The notes: a model not told the origin generated them from the sequence alone. A stretch of 64,000 nucleotides of DNA from Petrolisthes cinctipes (GCA_033782935.1 JAWQEG010000488.1:1-64000), one strand, 5' to 3'; shown: positions 1 to 12,754, counted from the first letter of the stretch. Made by a program: numbers and translations.

Positions 1-140
1 AGTTACTCAACCTGCACAACAGTACTGAACAGGGCAGAGTCTCAAACATTTTGTTTCATGTTTTCCTTTCTTTCACTGATTCAGCACAGCATATCTCTCT
101 TCATTACAAAGTTGCATCTGTCTCTCTCTCTTTCTCACTG

Positions 141-144
141 TTAA
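141..144. mobile_element. piggyBac left terminus: TTAA target site and start of inverted repeat
   Basis: TTAA at 141-144 is followed directly by CCCTTTACAGCCC. A TTAA target followed by a terminal repeat starting CCC is the standard boundary of piggyBac-superfamily transposons. The broken transposase on the minus strand ends at 595, so this would be the transposase 3' side of the element. I could not find the matching opposite end to the right. Confidence 0.6.
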
Positions 145-2180
145 CCCTTTACAGCCCAACTTTTTGTTTGGGTGAAAAAAAATCATATTTTTATGATTAT
201 TGAAATCCTATAAATATATAGTAACTATATCAATAACTATATTAATAACTATATTAATTGACATAGAAATCAAGGACTAATTCGTCCATATGGGCAGGAG
301 AAATAATGGTTGATTTTTGCATGAAGGTAAATGTTGTTTTTTAATCAAACGATTGTTCTTTAGTGTTTAACCTGATGTATATATTTGTTATTCCGGTATT
401 ACAGCGTACATTTTGAGCAGCTTTAATTGTCAAATAAAATGAATTATCTGGACTAAACTAAAATAATATTGCATAAACTTTGTTTCCAAAAGAAATTGAT
501 TTATTGGACTGTGACTAATCTTGAAGCATAACTGAAAGTTCTTCCACCACTCGCACACATTGGTGTTTTCTTTCTTTGATTACTTTGTATGAAACTACAC
601 AAAGCAGTTTTGTTTCCCATTCAGGCAGAGGTTGATTTTGCATTTTGAACAAACAACATTTGTTTTTCCACTGCATCCTTTCCTTTTGCACACTCTTCTC
701 TGTCCCTCTATATTAGGCCAATGACCAACACTGTCATACCCGATATCTTTTTCTGGCAAGATAAAGGAGGTCTTCCTAGCTTTGCTACCTTGGGGGCTTC
801 AGCAGTTGCATCTTGAAGAGATGGTCTTCCTCTTTTCCGACTGCATTCTTTCCCTGCTTTCATGAAGGAAAAAGCTACTTTTATCTTGAAGAATGCCAAG
901 GGGATGACCTCTGACCTTGGTAGATGGAGGTGGCATGCATTTCTTCTGTACAAGGGCCAACTGTTCCCAATCACCATATATATCATGTGAAAGATCAAAC
1001 GATGATAGTATTTCGTTGAACTGATGCTGATTATGTACAATGAAATTAGGCAGTCTGCCAAGTCTACTCCTCCCATTGCTTGATTATACTTTTGGATGAT
1101 ATCTGGACAGGTGATATTAATCTTTTGGGAGAGCTTTTTATCATACCTTGACACATTTGCTGTAGGAAGTGCTTTCGCAAAAGTAGACACAAGGTGAACT
1201 ATTTTGTTGTCATGCCATTTGACATAAGTAATCTCTACACCCTCATTTGTACCCTTCAGTGCTTCATAAGCACCTCTCCCCTTTTTCATGAGTTGTTTCT
1301 CGTCAGCCTTTCCCTTCTTTATGCCTGACATACGTGCCTGACGCACTGTGCCACAGACCAAATGTCTCTTATTTGCCAAGTGCCTAAGCAAAGGGAAGGA
1401 GGTGAATCAGTTGTCGAAAAGAAGCAAAAGGTGATTACAGTTGGATGGTATGATTTGAGATAAGTGTTAAACTACATTAGAGCTTGCACCTAAATCAATA
1501 CTGTTGGATTATCCACAGGACTGATTTGGCCTGTATATGGCAAAAAATCATAAGTCATCCAGTCTTTACCAGCTAATACCAAAAACTTGTATCCATACTT
1601 GTGTGGTTTGTTCGGTACATATTGTTTCAAAGAACTTCGTCCTTTGGATGGAACCATCTGTTCATCTATACACAACTCTTGGTCATTTGGTAATTGTTGG
1701 AATTTTTCTCTGTGGTGATCCACCATTGGACGAACTTTGAAGAGCTTATCCCTATTCTCTCTGTAATCCTGACTCAGAATACTGTTGTCAACCATATGAA
1801 AAATACTTTTGATTGATTCCCAACGGTTACGACTCATTTCTGCTGCAGATACATCTCTCACAGCACCTAAATAGTGAGACCAGTGCATCCTAACATTAGG
1901 AAGTTTACTTATTGAAAAATATATGTACAAACCAAGTCATTGTTCAAGCTCCTTGCAATCTATGTTGAGGGGCTTCTTTGGATTATTGTTTACTGAGTAG
2001 AGGTTTGTTTGTGTTACAATCATGTCAAAGAAATCACCTGTGAAAAATTGTCTGACATAATCAATAAGCTGACGTAAATCATCATCAAATACGTGTTTTG
2101 GCCCAAGATAACTGTAATTCTTCGTTGCATCATTTTCATTAGTTGGCACCCATGAAGTAGTGGTGGCACTGGCATCAGCC

Positions 2181-2616
2181 TATAACAGTCAAGGAGACTA
2201 GTTGGGGGTGAACATCAGACTTGTATACTAAGTACAGTTTATTTAGTAGAGCACAGAGTAGTTGTAGCACAGGAATATGTGAACCAAGCACCGTGATGAA
2301 TAGCCTTTCCGCTTGCCTACAAACAGGGACGTCTGGATACCGCTGTGTACGTGGTGTATAGAGCGCTGGTCTTGCTGATTCTTGGCTTGTGGTAGTGTGT
2401 GTGGCGGTAGTCTACTAGTCAAGGGGAGAGAGCTGTGGACGCTACTAAGTCAGCCAGTTAAGTGAAGCTATAGCGGCCTGTGCTTGAGGAGCTGGGTCGA
2501 TTTTAAGGTCCCGCGCGTTGGCGGAACAAATGACAACTAAGATGGGTGTGCGCACCATAATGCATGGGAAATGGAGAATGGGAAATAGAAAATGGGTAGG
2601 TGTTTGGATCACTACA
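2181..2616 (-). mobile_element. Probable solo LTR inserted in the piggyBac relic
   Basis: About 436 bp interrupt the transposase reading frame. On the minus strand the piece begins TGTAGTGATCC and ends near GACTGTTATA. It has an AATAAA signal (2238-2243 on the plus strand reads TTTATT) close to its 3' end, as in an LTR R/U5 region. The flanks AGCC (2177-2180) and AGCT (2617-2620) could be a mutated 4-bp target duplication. Removing the insert joins KSRA to DASAT in frame. The 3' end is not a clean CA, and no second copy or internal region is present to confirm it. Confidence 0.35.
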
Positions 2617-3056
2617 AGCTCGTGATTTTCTGGCTATATCTCGTGGTGCCTCTACATTATTTTGTAACAGCTCAGAGGCATCAAATGTTGTCCTTTCAGT
2701 AGACGTTTCAGGAAACTGACTGTGGTGTACCTAAAAAATACAAAAAATATGTTGATGTATAAGCATAGTTACACAAAATAAAAAGAGGAGTGTGGCTGAA
2801 ATTGAAATAATTATAATATTTTATATATGGACAGGAAAGTAAATTACAAAGTAATCAGGTAAATATCACAACTAACCAACATCACGTGCAGCAGAAAGTA
2901 CATGTGGTGGTGTGGCAAGGTCAGCATCATCTAGTCCTCAGTTTCATGGTCACTATCAGCAATCCCCAGATCAATATCTTGCACTAATTCGGGATCTCTT
3001 GCATATCTTCTATCTAGTTGTTTCCCGTAAAAGGTTGTCAATGGGATACCTGATAT

Positions 3057-3108
3057 AATAATAATAATAATTATTATTATTTTAATTATAATTATTATAA
3101 TAATTAAA
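3057..3108. repeat. ATT/AAT-rich simple repeat
   Basis: Imperfect runs of ATA, ATT and TTA triplets beside the piggyBac N-terminal remnant. They give a spurious poly-isoleucine translation on the minus strand. Confidence 0.85.
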
Positions 3109-3166
3109 AGCATTGGCTATACTGTATGTATGACAACTATACAAATACACTGAATAAACCTAAATA

Positions 3167-4900
<1,734 letters not shown>

Positions 4901-5069
4901 GTATGGAGGTGTGTTCACCATCACAACGGACTTATGTTGGTTCCTTATACCTAATTCCCTGGGCACTGGGCTACATGATGGTGCCTGCTGTAGCCTATTA
5001 TATACGGACATGGCGATGGTTACAGGCTGCTTTCACTGTGCCCATCCTCTATACTCTTATATACTTCTG
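4901..5069 (+). CDS. SLC22 exon A (TM5-TM6 region)
   Basis: The acceptor TGTGTTTCAG ends at 4900 and the donor GTTAGT begins at 5070. The exon opens with two bases (GT) that complete a codon from the preceding, unseen exon. It then encodes MEVCSPSQRTYVG and two hydrophobic helices around ALGYMMVPAVAYYI and LQAAFTVPILYTLIYF. It ends in phase 2 inside the Trp codon that precedes VLPESPRW. Confidence 0.87.
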
Positions 5070-8010
5070 GTTAGTTGCAAAAAGCAATCAAAGTATCTTT
5101 CACTACTCAACTATATAAAGTATTTTTGTTTACACATATAGGCTAAAATACTTCCAAAAAGAAGGACGCACCCTCTTTCACTTTTCCATATATACTTTAT
5201 AATTGTTAACTAAGTAAAATTACCAGTATATTAAATATGTCATGGAAATTTCGAAATTCCAATTGTCAATGTTCTTTATTCATGGTATATAAGTAATTAG
5301 GTGGGTTGTAGTAACATTCATGCATCTGTGGTCAGGGTGCTTCCAGAATCACCTCGTTGGCTGATCCTTCACGGTCGCTACCAAGACACCCTCAACCTGC
5401 TAAAGAAGGTCGCCTCAGTAAATCACAGGACTTTACCACCAGACCACGACCTCCTTGCCACAATGAAACACATCAGAAGCAAGGTACAGCAACCATCACA
5501 TTGGCCTGGAATATATTTGATGGAGGAGGGAAAGACTGGTGTACATCTTCCTGGATGGCATTTCACTGTTCAGAACCCCCAAAACCAATACCAACACACA
5601 TACGGCTGAGGTGGTACAAAGATATTCAGTAAGTGTGCAAAAGTCTCCCCATCCTCCAAGTTGAGTTCTCTAGGAATTAATGACGAAAATTTAACATTTT
5701 GGATGATTTTGTATGGTACCATAGAGTCAGAGAATTTAATATTTTCAAACTAAACAGGAGGCCAATGCAGCTTTAGACTGACACAGCGACAGTGATGAAA
5801 TGCATAATTATCATCACCATTATCATCAGCAGTAGCTATTTAGAGCTCCTTATTGATCGAAGGCCTCTCCAAACCTTCTCCACGTGTTCCTAGACTACAG
5901 GAGTCTTTACCAACTTTAGTCTGCAGTGCATACCGTTCATTATATGTTGTGTGTTATACTTATTGTATTTCCTCTCATCCATATTTGAGATAATTGCCAG
6001 AGGTTCCTTTGACCCCAATGTTAATGAAACTTGAAGTTGTTTTTTTGTATTGTACATGACTAAGGTCTGGTTGAGACTGTAACGGAGTGATACACCAGTA
6101 GTTCTAATGGATATGACTAATTGTAATAAAGAAAGTGACAATGTTGGTAAGTGATCCTCAACAACTCAGAAATGTGTGTAACTGACGAAAAATTATAACA
6201 GTGATGATAATAACCATATTTCTATCCACGACAGGAAAAAGCGGAAAAATGTGAGAGGAGGGAGTCAGTTGGCGTCAGCGTTAGAATCAGGCTGGGGCAA
6301 GTGTTACGAGAAACCTTCGTGTTGGTGTTGACACCCGGGTTGCGACTGAAAGCTTTCATAATTTTCTATCTCTGGATAACCACCTCTACTATCTATTATG
6401 GTGTCAGTCTCAACTCCTACAACCTCAGGTGCGATGTACAATCCCTCTGTATTACTCCCTGTCAACATATTCTCTCGATATTATGCCCTCTGGTTCCTTC
6501 CCTCGATATTACATTAGTGATGGAGCCACACTAGAAAATTTCCAGTAAGAATTAAGTACACCATACTGTTTATTGTGAGATGGAGTGCATGTGATGCATC
6601 GAGCATGTCAAGCTAAACTCGGTAACTGAGATTAACATTAACACATGTTGTGTTGTTGTCAGTACCAACATCTACCTGTACACTTTCCTGGGCGGCCTAC
6701 TGGAGATTCCTGCCTACCTTTTACTTTGGCTGGCCACCACCACCTTGGGAAGGAAGAAGACATTTGCCATACTTTTTCTCATCTGTGGCATCTCCATCTC
6801 CCTCCTGACTATCTTGATGCTGCTGCTTCAGAAAGGTTTGTGATTCAGATCCTAAGAGTGAAATATTGTTTTCATTCTCTAAAGGACCGATATCCAGGCA
6901 ACCATTTTACCTTTTCCAAACGTTTGATTTATTCCAGGCAAACTATTTATCTATGCAAGAAGGTAGGTATATAGGATGGGTAGTAGGGTCGTATTGGCCT
7001 CAGGGATTCAGCACCCATATCCATAATCACCTCTGATCTGACATATTAGGGTCGTCCTAGCAAAATTACCGCGCTCTTCTATCCGTAACTACCAATACAT
7101 GAGAACTGTTATTATACATGGCTTATATCATGTAGTTTGTTTAAAAGCCATGTAAGTTATTCAATAATAAACAATGATGGCAAATTGTCATTATATATTC
7201 CTTTGTTACCTGTTATTGTGGAAAGTAAAATTTACATAATTTTCGCATGAGTTTGATAAACCCACCATTTATTATTTTGGTTCTTCGAGGTGCATATATT
7301 TTTGTGGGTTTAAAAAAGTTTTTTTTTTTTTTTTTTTTTTTCAGTCCATGTTGTGGTCAAGTTAATCCTGTCTTTGAGTAGCAAAATGGCCATCACTGCA
7401 GCCTTTTCATTAATTTGGTACTACACGCCTGAACTCTTCTCCACCAAGTATAGATCCAGAGCTACAGGAGAGGCCAGTATGTGGTGCAGGATTGGAAGTG
7501 CGACCTCACCTTACATCAACGATATTTTGGTGAATTTATTTTTATGATTTAATTATGCTTCAATACTCACACCCAACATTTTAAGAGGGAATGTACCAGA
7601 TGTGTGTGATGCATGTAACAGATGTGAAAAAAGTGTCTATCTCAGTGTCTGTCTATAAACAAGGTATATTATATAGATATGAAACTATTTATTGAATATA
7701 TAGGATATGCAAGAAAGAAAAAGTGGTTTAATTTGAAAGTTATGGATTTATATAGCACAGCTGGAAGTCTGAAGGCAAACGTCCCTCTAACTTGTCAACA
7801 ATGAGGATGAAATATGGGTGGCTGTTTCACTAGACTCTCCTATTTTAGGGTGAGGTGAGAGTCTGGGCGCCATCTGCAGTGTTCAGTGTTGGAGCACTGG
7901 TGGCCGCTGCTGTCGTCTTCATCCTTCCAGAGACAACAAACAAAAATATGCCACAAGGAATTGATGAAGAAGAGGATGATAATGACAGTGTTTATTCTCG
8001 TGATGTGTGA
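4901..8010 (+). CDS. SLC22-family organic ion transporter, 3' half (six exons)
   Basis: A plasma-membrane major-facilitator transporter of the organic cation/anion (SLC22) family, which moves organic ions, carnitine or related solutes; the substrate cannot be read here. Six exons join in frame: 4901-5069, 5336-5483, 6235-6428, 6663-6835, 7345-7529 and 7849-8010. All introns are GT-AG and all phases are compatible. The spliced product gives about 343 residues, covering roughly TM5 to TM12 plus the C-terminal tail. Family marks are SQRTYVGSLY and LGYMMVPAVAYYIRTWRWLQ, VLPESPRWLI in the large cytoplasmic loop, TSTIYYGVSLN, LGGLLEIPAYLL, LGRKK, KMAITAAFSLIWYYTPELFS, and a terminal LPET followed by an acidic tail. 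SLC22 proteins are usually about 550 residues, so around 200 N-terminal residues lie upstream, outside the window or in exons I could not recognise. No stop or frameshift interrupts the exons, so the gene looks functional. Confidence 0.9.
5336..5483 (+). CDS. SLC22 exon B (PESPRW loop)
   Basis: The acceptor CTGTGGTCAG ends at 5335; the donor GTACAG begins at 5484. It encodes VLPESPRWLILHGRYQDTLN and then a hydrophilic helix-rich stretch ending HIRSK. PESPRWL is the signature of the central cytoplasmic loop after TM6 in SLC22 and sugar-porter proteins. It ends in phase 0. Confidence 0.9.
6235..6428 (+). CDS. SLC22 exon C (TM7)
   Basis: The acceptor CACGACAG ends at 6234; the donor GTGCGA begins at 6429. 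It encodes a charged start (EKAEKCERRES), then LTPGLRLKAFIIFYLWITT and STIYYGVSLNSYNL, matching the TM7 region of SLC22. It ends in phase 2 and joins exon D to give NLSTNIYLYTF. Confidence 0.88.
6663..6835 (+). CDS. SLC22 exon D (TM8-TM9)
   Basis: The acceptor GTTGTTGTCAG ends at 6662; the donor GTTTGT begins at 6836. It encodes NIYLYTFLGGLLEIPAYLLL, the LGRKK cytoplasmic motif between TM8 and TM9, and the hydrophobic AILFLICGISISLLTILML. It ends in phase 1. Confidence 0.9.
7345..7529 (+). CDS. SLC22 exon E (TM10-TM11)
   Basis: An unusually long, almost pure T run (about 7316-7341) serves as polypyrimidine tract before the CAG ending at 7344. The donor GTGAAT begins at 7530. It encodes KLILSLSSKMAITAAFSLIW, YYTPELFSTKYRSRATGEAS and RIGSATSPYI, typical of TM10-TM11. 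It ends in phase 0. Confidence 0.9.
7849..8010 (+). CDS. SLC22 exon F (TM12 and C-terminal tail, stop codon)
   Basis: The acceptor CTATTTTAG ends at 7848. It encodes VWAPSAVFSVGALVAAAVVF, the conserved ILPETTNKNMPQ, and an acidic tail (IDEEEDDND) ending at a TGA at 8008-8010. LPET followed by a MP/LP turn and acidic residues is the usual SLC22 C terminus. Confidence 0.88.
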   Translation, partial: GEVRVWAPSAVFSVGALVAAAVVFILPETTNKNMPQGIDEEEDDNDSVYSRDV

Positions 8011-8184
8011 AGTTATATCCAAGAGACGTTCAATAGATACAAAGTTTTGAATGTGGGGAAAAGTAATATTAACGTGATCTTGTGAGAAGGAGTATGCAGT
8101 GAATCAGTTGTTGTTGAATTAAATCTGGGCCGGTTGAGTGAATGTTTTTTTTTTCATTTGTTTCTTCAAATTTTCCACTGTGAA

Positions 8185-8190
8185 AATAAA
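8185..8190 (+). promoter_or_regulatory. Polyadenylation signal AATAAA for the SLC22 gene
   Basis: AATAAA lies 175 bp after the stop codon in an AT-rich 3' untranslated region. It is the first canonical signal downstream. Confidence 0.6.
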
Positions 8191-9265
8191 ACCATTAATG
8201 TGCATCTGAGACACTGTCAATTATAAATGATGCATATTACCCAATCCCAAAGGAAAATTCATGCTCAAACTGTGTCAGCCTCAGGTCGTGTTACCAGTGC
8301 CTCCTAAGTTTAGCAGTCAGATCAGCGAGGCTAAAGGCTGTTACTAAACTGACTTATTTTTACCGATATATTATATGGATGCATTTATCTATTTTTAGTT
8401 GAAATTCGTGTTTCTTGTGTGTATTTTCCCAGTTAGTTAGTGTGCAGAGAGTATTACCTGATATGCTATATTCTGTGTGTATTGTATATATTTATATTTT
8501 TGTGTGTGTGTGTCAAATATAATTGACACGAAAAATTAACTATGATTTCAGCATATTAATAACTTAAATGATTAACATTGATTGTAGCTACAATATTTAT
8601 TAAGCATCAAAGGTTTGCATATAAAATAAAGTAGCTATTGGGTTGCAAGGTATGTTCACATACACACACACACACACACACACAAATCTATCTGGCTACA
8701 CAGGGATGACAGAAAGGTTCCGATCGTGAATGCGTTTTTTTTTATAATATATTGTATATAGCCATAATAAAGTAATAATGGTTGCATCATGCAGTGGGTA
8801 CCATTTGATATAATTATGTAACCTATACATATGAGTAAATTATTCAGTGCTACAAGATCAGAACAATATAGACCTAACCTCCTTCAGCTGACATTATTGT
8901 TTGGTTAAGTCTACCAGTGAATGATTCCAGAAGAATCAAATTGTTTTTATATTTTACACCACATAATTAACTCATACATATCGGTAATATAATTTTATTA
9001 AATGGTTTACACTGATGTAGCCAATATTACCTTATTTTGGCAAAATATAATATATTCACGAATCCACAATCACGAGCGCAAACTCTTACGAGAGTTGACT
9101 ATCACATACCACTATTTATATAGGGATGGATTTATTGTAAGGAGGGAAAGGGAAAAAAAAATGTCCGGTATTATCGTATATCAAAATGCACACATTTTAA
9201 ACAGCCATATAATTTCATGAGTTACATGACATACATTGATGAGTGGAAAGCTATAAGAGTTGGCT
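8191..9265. other. Intergenic AT-rich DNA
   Basis: No coding potential that I can support. It holds a (CA)n run at about 8662-8685, a short GT run near 8505-8512 and several ATA-rich tracts. Confidence 0.7.
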
Positions 9266-9269
9266 ATCA

Positions 9270-11243
9270 TTATGTATACAAAGGAATACAAAGGAAGTAC
9301 AGGCAACAGGAGGCCAATAGTGGCCTTTAACGAGTTGCCTGTTTTTCTACGTTAATCTAGACTACGTGTTGAAGGAAAGGATAGATAAAGGACAAGGCTC
9401 CTCCCCACCCATCACTCCCACCGGCTAATCCAGTTGTAAAAGCAGATAGAAAATAACACCTTGCTCGTTAATAAATAACGCACAAGGAAAATTTTTAGGA
9501 AAGTGGGGACAGTAATGGATGTCTAATTCTAACATCTACTTACTACTAAAATAAAAAAGAAAGAAAGAAAACACACATACTACAATCCTTTACCTTAAAA
9601 ATATTGGTCGAGGCGATGTTTAAATGTTTCTACTGTATCCGCTGTTACTACAGATGCCAGGAGTTTATTCCAATAATTTACCACTCTGATATTGAAAAAG
9701 TTCTTTCACAGTTCAGTGTTAAAACGTTGTCCTTTTAGCTTAAAACCGTTATTTCTTGTTCCAGACTGGGAATAGAGCTGGAATAAATTTTCATAATTTA
9801 TTTTTTCAAAGTTTCGATGATGTCGCCAAGTGTTCTCATTTTTCAAGAGAAAACATGTTGAGCTTTTTTAGTCTTTCCTCGTATGTCAAATTACAAATGC
9901 TAGGAATCATTTAATTGTTCTTCTTTGTACGCTTTCCAACCTTTTAGCATCTTTAGCATAACAGGGGGACCATAGTTGAACTGTGTATACTAAATGTGGT
10001 CTAACAAGAGATGTATATAAATGCGTTATTACTTCTGGTGACTTATATTTAAAGTTCCGAGCAATAAAGCCTAAAAGTACATTAGTTTTTTTACTTGCTG
10101 CCAAACACTGCGCACTCGTCTTTAGATCGCTACTAATTATGACACCTAAGTCCTTTTCCTCTTTTACTTTTGCCAGATTTCTACCTTGTAATCTATAATT
10201 GTGTCTAAGGTTGTTATTACCTACATGGATCACCTTACATTTATCAGCATTAAACTTAAACAACCATTTATTGCTCCATTCTGAAAGTGTGTTTAGGTCG
10301 CTCTGAATGGCTTCACAGTCTTCGTCACTTTTTGCAGTACCTCCAATTTCTGTATCATCTGCAAATTTAGATATTTTCGAGATAAATCCGCATTATATAT
10401 TTCAAAAATAGCGTTGCTTCTAAAACTGATCCCTGTGGCACCCCACTTAAAACATTCAGCCAGTCTGATGCTTCCCCATTAATTAAGACTCGTTGAAGGC
10501 GGTTTGATAGCCAATCTCCACTCCATGTGCACAACTGTTCCCCTAAGCCATGTGCTTTTAACTTTAATAGTAGTCGCTTTTGTGGTACTGTGTCAATAGC
10601 TTTCTGAAAGTCTAAATATATAATATCAGTTGGCACTTTTTCGTCTGCATTACAGCTTATGTAGTTAAAAACTCGAGTAAATTTCTTAAACAAGATCTGT
10701 TGTTACGGAAACCGTGTTGAGAGTCCAGAATTAAGTTCTGCTCATCTAGATGTGATACTATTTTATCTCTCAAAAATATTTTCGAATATTTTTTTTATAA
10801 CGGATATTAAACTTTTTGGCGGTAGTTTCCAGCATGACTTTTATTACCTTTCTTAAATATAAGAGTTACGTTGGCTGGCACTTTAAATTTGCTTAGTGAC
10901 TTAATAGATATTATTTTTAAAGTTTGTACAACTTTTCTATGACATTCACGTAATAATAAGGGGGACTCTTCGTCACATCCTACACTTTTAAATGGATCTT
11001 GTGCTTTTAGATATTTTAAGAGTTCTTCATCTGTAAATTCGTTACTTTCTAGTTTATTACCATCTGCTAGCTGTGAAAAGTTCGGAGGTTCTGGCAAATT
11101 AACTTCATTTTCCTTTGATAAAACTGAGTTAGAATGTTCATTTAGTACGGTTGCAATATCTTTATTCCCATTAACTAGGGCATTGTTTTTGTTTAGTACT
11201 GGCCCTATGCTTGCTTTCACGTTTTTATTATTTCTGATGTATG
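9270..11243 (-). mobile_element. 5'-truncated CR1/jockey-type LINE
   Basis: A non-LTR retrotransposon fragment that keeps the reverse transcriptase half and the 3' end. The minus-strand translation runs from a pre-RT linker (10807-11243), through RT palm A (IIYLDFQKAIDTV) and RT motif B (SGVPQGSVL) at 10367-10693, to palm C (SKFADDTEIGG) near 10345-10375. The thumb and connection follow at 9907-10263 (FNADKCKVIHVG, EKDLGVIISSDLK, LYTSLVRPHLVY). A C-terminal segment (NLTYEERLKKLN, VETFKHRLDQYF) ends at a TAA at 9595-9597. The 3' untranslated region ends near 9270 with a short repeat of ACAAAGGAA type. The endonuclease half is absent; the coding ends at a TA-flanked small transposon at 11246. 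Confidence 0.85.
9595..11243 (-). pseudogene. Reverse transcriptase of the truncated LINE (broken)
   Basis: Copies RNA into DNA during target-primed retrotransposition. The catalytic aspartates of palm A and FADD are intact, but the frame is broken. A frameshift or gap lies at about 10693-10807, another near 10380-10420, and there are in-frame stops in the C-terminal part, for example just after KNN near 9908 and after LEK near 9830. The FD of palm A reads AID instead of the usual AFD. The endonuclease domain is missing. It is dead. Family placement rests on EKDLGV, SGVPQGSVL and the YEERL tail and is confident to the CR1/jockey group, not to clade. Confidence 0.85.
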
Positions 11244-11245
11244 TA

Positions 11246-11456
11246 CAGTTGAGCAAGTAGAAAGTGCAAGTAAAATATGATTATATCTGGACACATCTGG
11301 TTACCACTCAATATTTCAATCAGTCACATTCCACTTTACATTGGCTCTGGAGTCTTAGTGATTCATTGATAAAAATACCAGGGTTTACTACAAATGAACT
11401 GAAAGATATTGCTATATACACTCAAATTTTTCTTGCACTTTCTACTTGCTCAACTG
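11246..11456. mobile_element. Small Tc1/mariner-type inverted-repeat element (MITE-1)
   Basis: 211 bp. The left end CAGTTGAGCAAGTAGAAAGT... and the right end are perfect inverted copies over about 25 bp, flanked by TA at 11244-11245 and 11457-11458. There is no coding content, and the unique middle is AT-rich. The TA target and the CAGT start fit Tc1/mariner mobilisation by a transposase encoded elsewhere. It sits at the 5' edge of the LINE fragment. Confidence 0.8.
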
Positions 11457-11458
11457 TA

Positions 11459-11623
11459 CAGTCGGCGGCAAAAGTCCTGTCGCCTCACTTGCTTCACCGA
11501 GGCACGCAATGTTCATAGACTCGAGATTATTAGGTGTAGAAAACATGTGTGTATTTCTCGAGTCCATGAACACTGTGCGTCTCGGTGAAGCAGGTGAGGC
11601 GACAAGAGTTCTGCCGCCGACTG
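11459..11623. mobile_element. Near-palindromic Tc1/mariner-type MITE (MITE-2)
   Basis: 165 bp. The two arms of about 68 bp are imperfect inverted copies starting CAGTCGGCGGCA, each carrying CTTCACCGAG or a close form and meeting around a short loop. TA flanks both ends (11457-11458 and 11624-11625). The left TA is shared with MITE-1. The outer CAGTCGGC matches the ends of the 706-bp element at 52700 and 55385, which suggests the same transposase family. Confidence 0.8.
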
Positions 11624-11625
11624 TA

Positions 11626-11760
11626 CACTCGCGCACCACAGTCTCTAGCCCACCTGAGTTTGGGCTATAGATATGGCTCGGATCTTTTCTGGACGATTGC
11701 CCACTCAAACGATTAAGATGCCACACAAGCACGAACATATGTTTCGAACCGATACAAGCT
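11626..11760 (-). repeat. Dispersed repeat R, copy 1
   Basis: The reverse complement of this stretch matches 18375-18495. The last 73 bp next to TGTACA (11622-11694 against 18423-18495) differ at only about ten positions by eye, including GGTGGGCTAGAGA and GTCCAGAAA; similarity fades further away. No coding content is recognised. Confidence 0.6.
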
Positions 11761-12003
11761 TGACGCCCTGTTTGACATTTATAATTAATTGTTTTTCAAG
11801 GATACGCAATCATATTTTGGCTTGTGAATGACATTTATGTATATAATTATTGCAATATACTATCCCCATAATTTATAATTAACTAGCACACGAAAGAATA
11901 TTGCCAGAGGATTCATGAAATCACTAACTAAACAACACACTTAAAATCAGCAAGTGAACTCAGAGGTTTATTCGGCGCACGCGAACGTGTGTCTATATTG
12001 TGC

Positions 12004-12005
<2 letters not shown>

Positions 12006-12061
<56 letters not shown>
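12006..12061. repeat. (GA)n microsatellite
   Basis: Uninterrupted GA dinucleotides over 56 bp. Confidence 0.95.
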
Positions 12062-12063
<2 letters not shown>

Positions 12064-12754
12064 CATTAGACAATATCTATTCACCTATGTGGCCGTCTAA
12101 GCACAGTGGTTAAAAATAATGATGGTTCCACCGCAACATAGTGACCAATAATGTAAGGATGACCAAACACAATTCAAAACATATACAGTATAGAGCTATA
12201 ACAAACAACAATTTCCTACACATTAATCAACTGACATTTTATACGTCTTTCAATAATTCCATCTTTTCATACGGAGATGAGACACACTGCTGGTGTTTCG
12301 GGGTCACACACGCAACATTCTTCATGTTCATTTTCATGTTAATCTCACCTTACTTTTGTTAATGTTAATCAGCCATAGCATGGATACATAGGGGACTGTA
12401 ATTACTGCATATTGATATAACAATTAAATTTCACTGCATGCCATTGTCATACAAATACGGTGTTATCTCATTATCAAACGCTCGGCCTATACAACAATGT
12501 CGATTTTATTTAATGTGAAGTAATAAATAATATCTGAAAAGCAACGCCATCATAATCAGATCACACACGGAAGAATGACTGAAAGAAGGATGAATGAGTT
12601 TGAGGAAAACACTGAGCTTCAGGACGAGTCACTATCATAAAAAAAAAAAAAAAAAAAAAAAAAATCGTTCTAGATCATTATACAAAATACATAATTAGAT
12701 TAATCACGTTCAGGAAACAATTTCTGAGGAAGAATCTTGATGTTACAGTAGGCT

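Larger units (their letters stand above)
595..3110 (-). pseudogene. Decayed piggyBac-type transposase (PGBD-like)
   Basis: A cut-and-paste DNA transposase read from right to left in pieces. An acidic N-terminal segment lies at 2931-3050 and 2620-2733, a core segment at 1937-2176, then 1490-1930, then 708-1480. A C-terminal cysteine-rich finger (RVCKRKGC, VVCSKCK, LCLNGKQNCF) ends at a TAG at 595-597. The three piggyBac catalytic aspartates can be placed: CIDEQM near 1652-1672, FDN near 1407-1420 and GGVDLAD near 1055-1077. It is broken: the Trp codon of the FDNWFTS motif is TGA (1407-1409), and frameshifts lie near 730, between 1440 and 1490, and near 1930. An LTR-like insertion sits at 2181-2616. 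The 2733-2885 gap has plausible splice signals (an AG acceptor after a T-rich tract at 2735), so an intron is possible. The family assignment is firm; host domestication is not supported because of the stops. Confidence 0.85.

Noticed and set aside
9002..9220. 72-codon plus-strand frame
   Set aside because: AT-rich, short, no motif and no splice or promoter context.
11442..11738. Open frames over MITE-2 on both strands
   Set aside because: The element is a near-palindrome, so both strands give related open frames; no coding signal.
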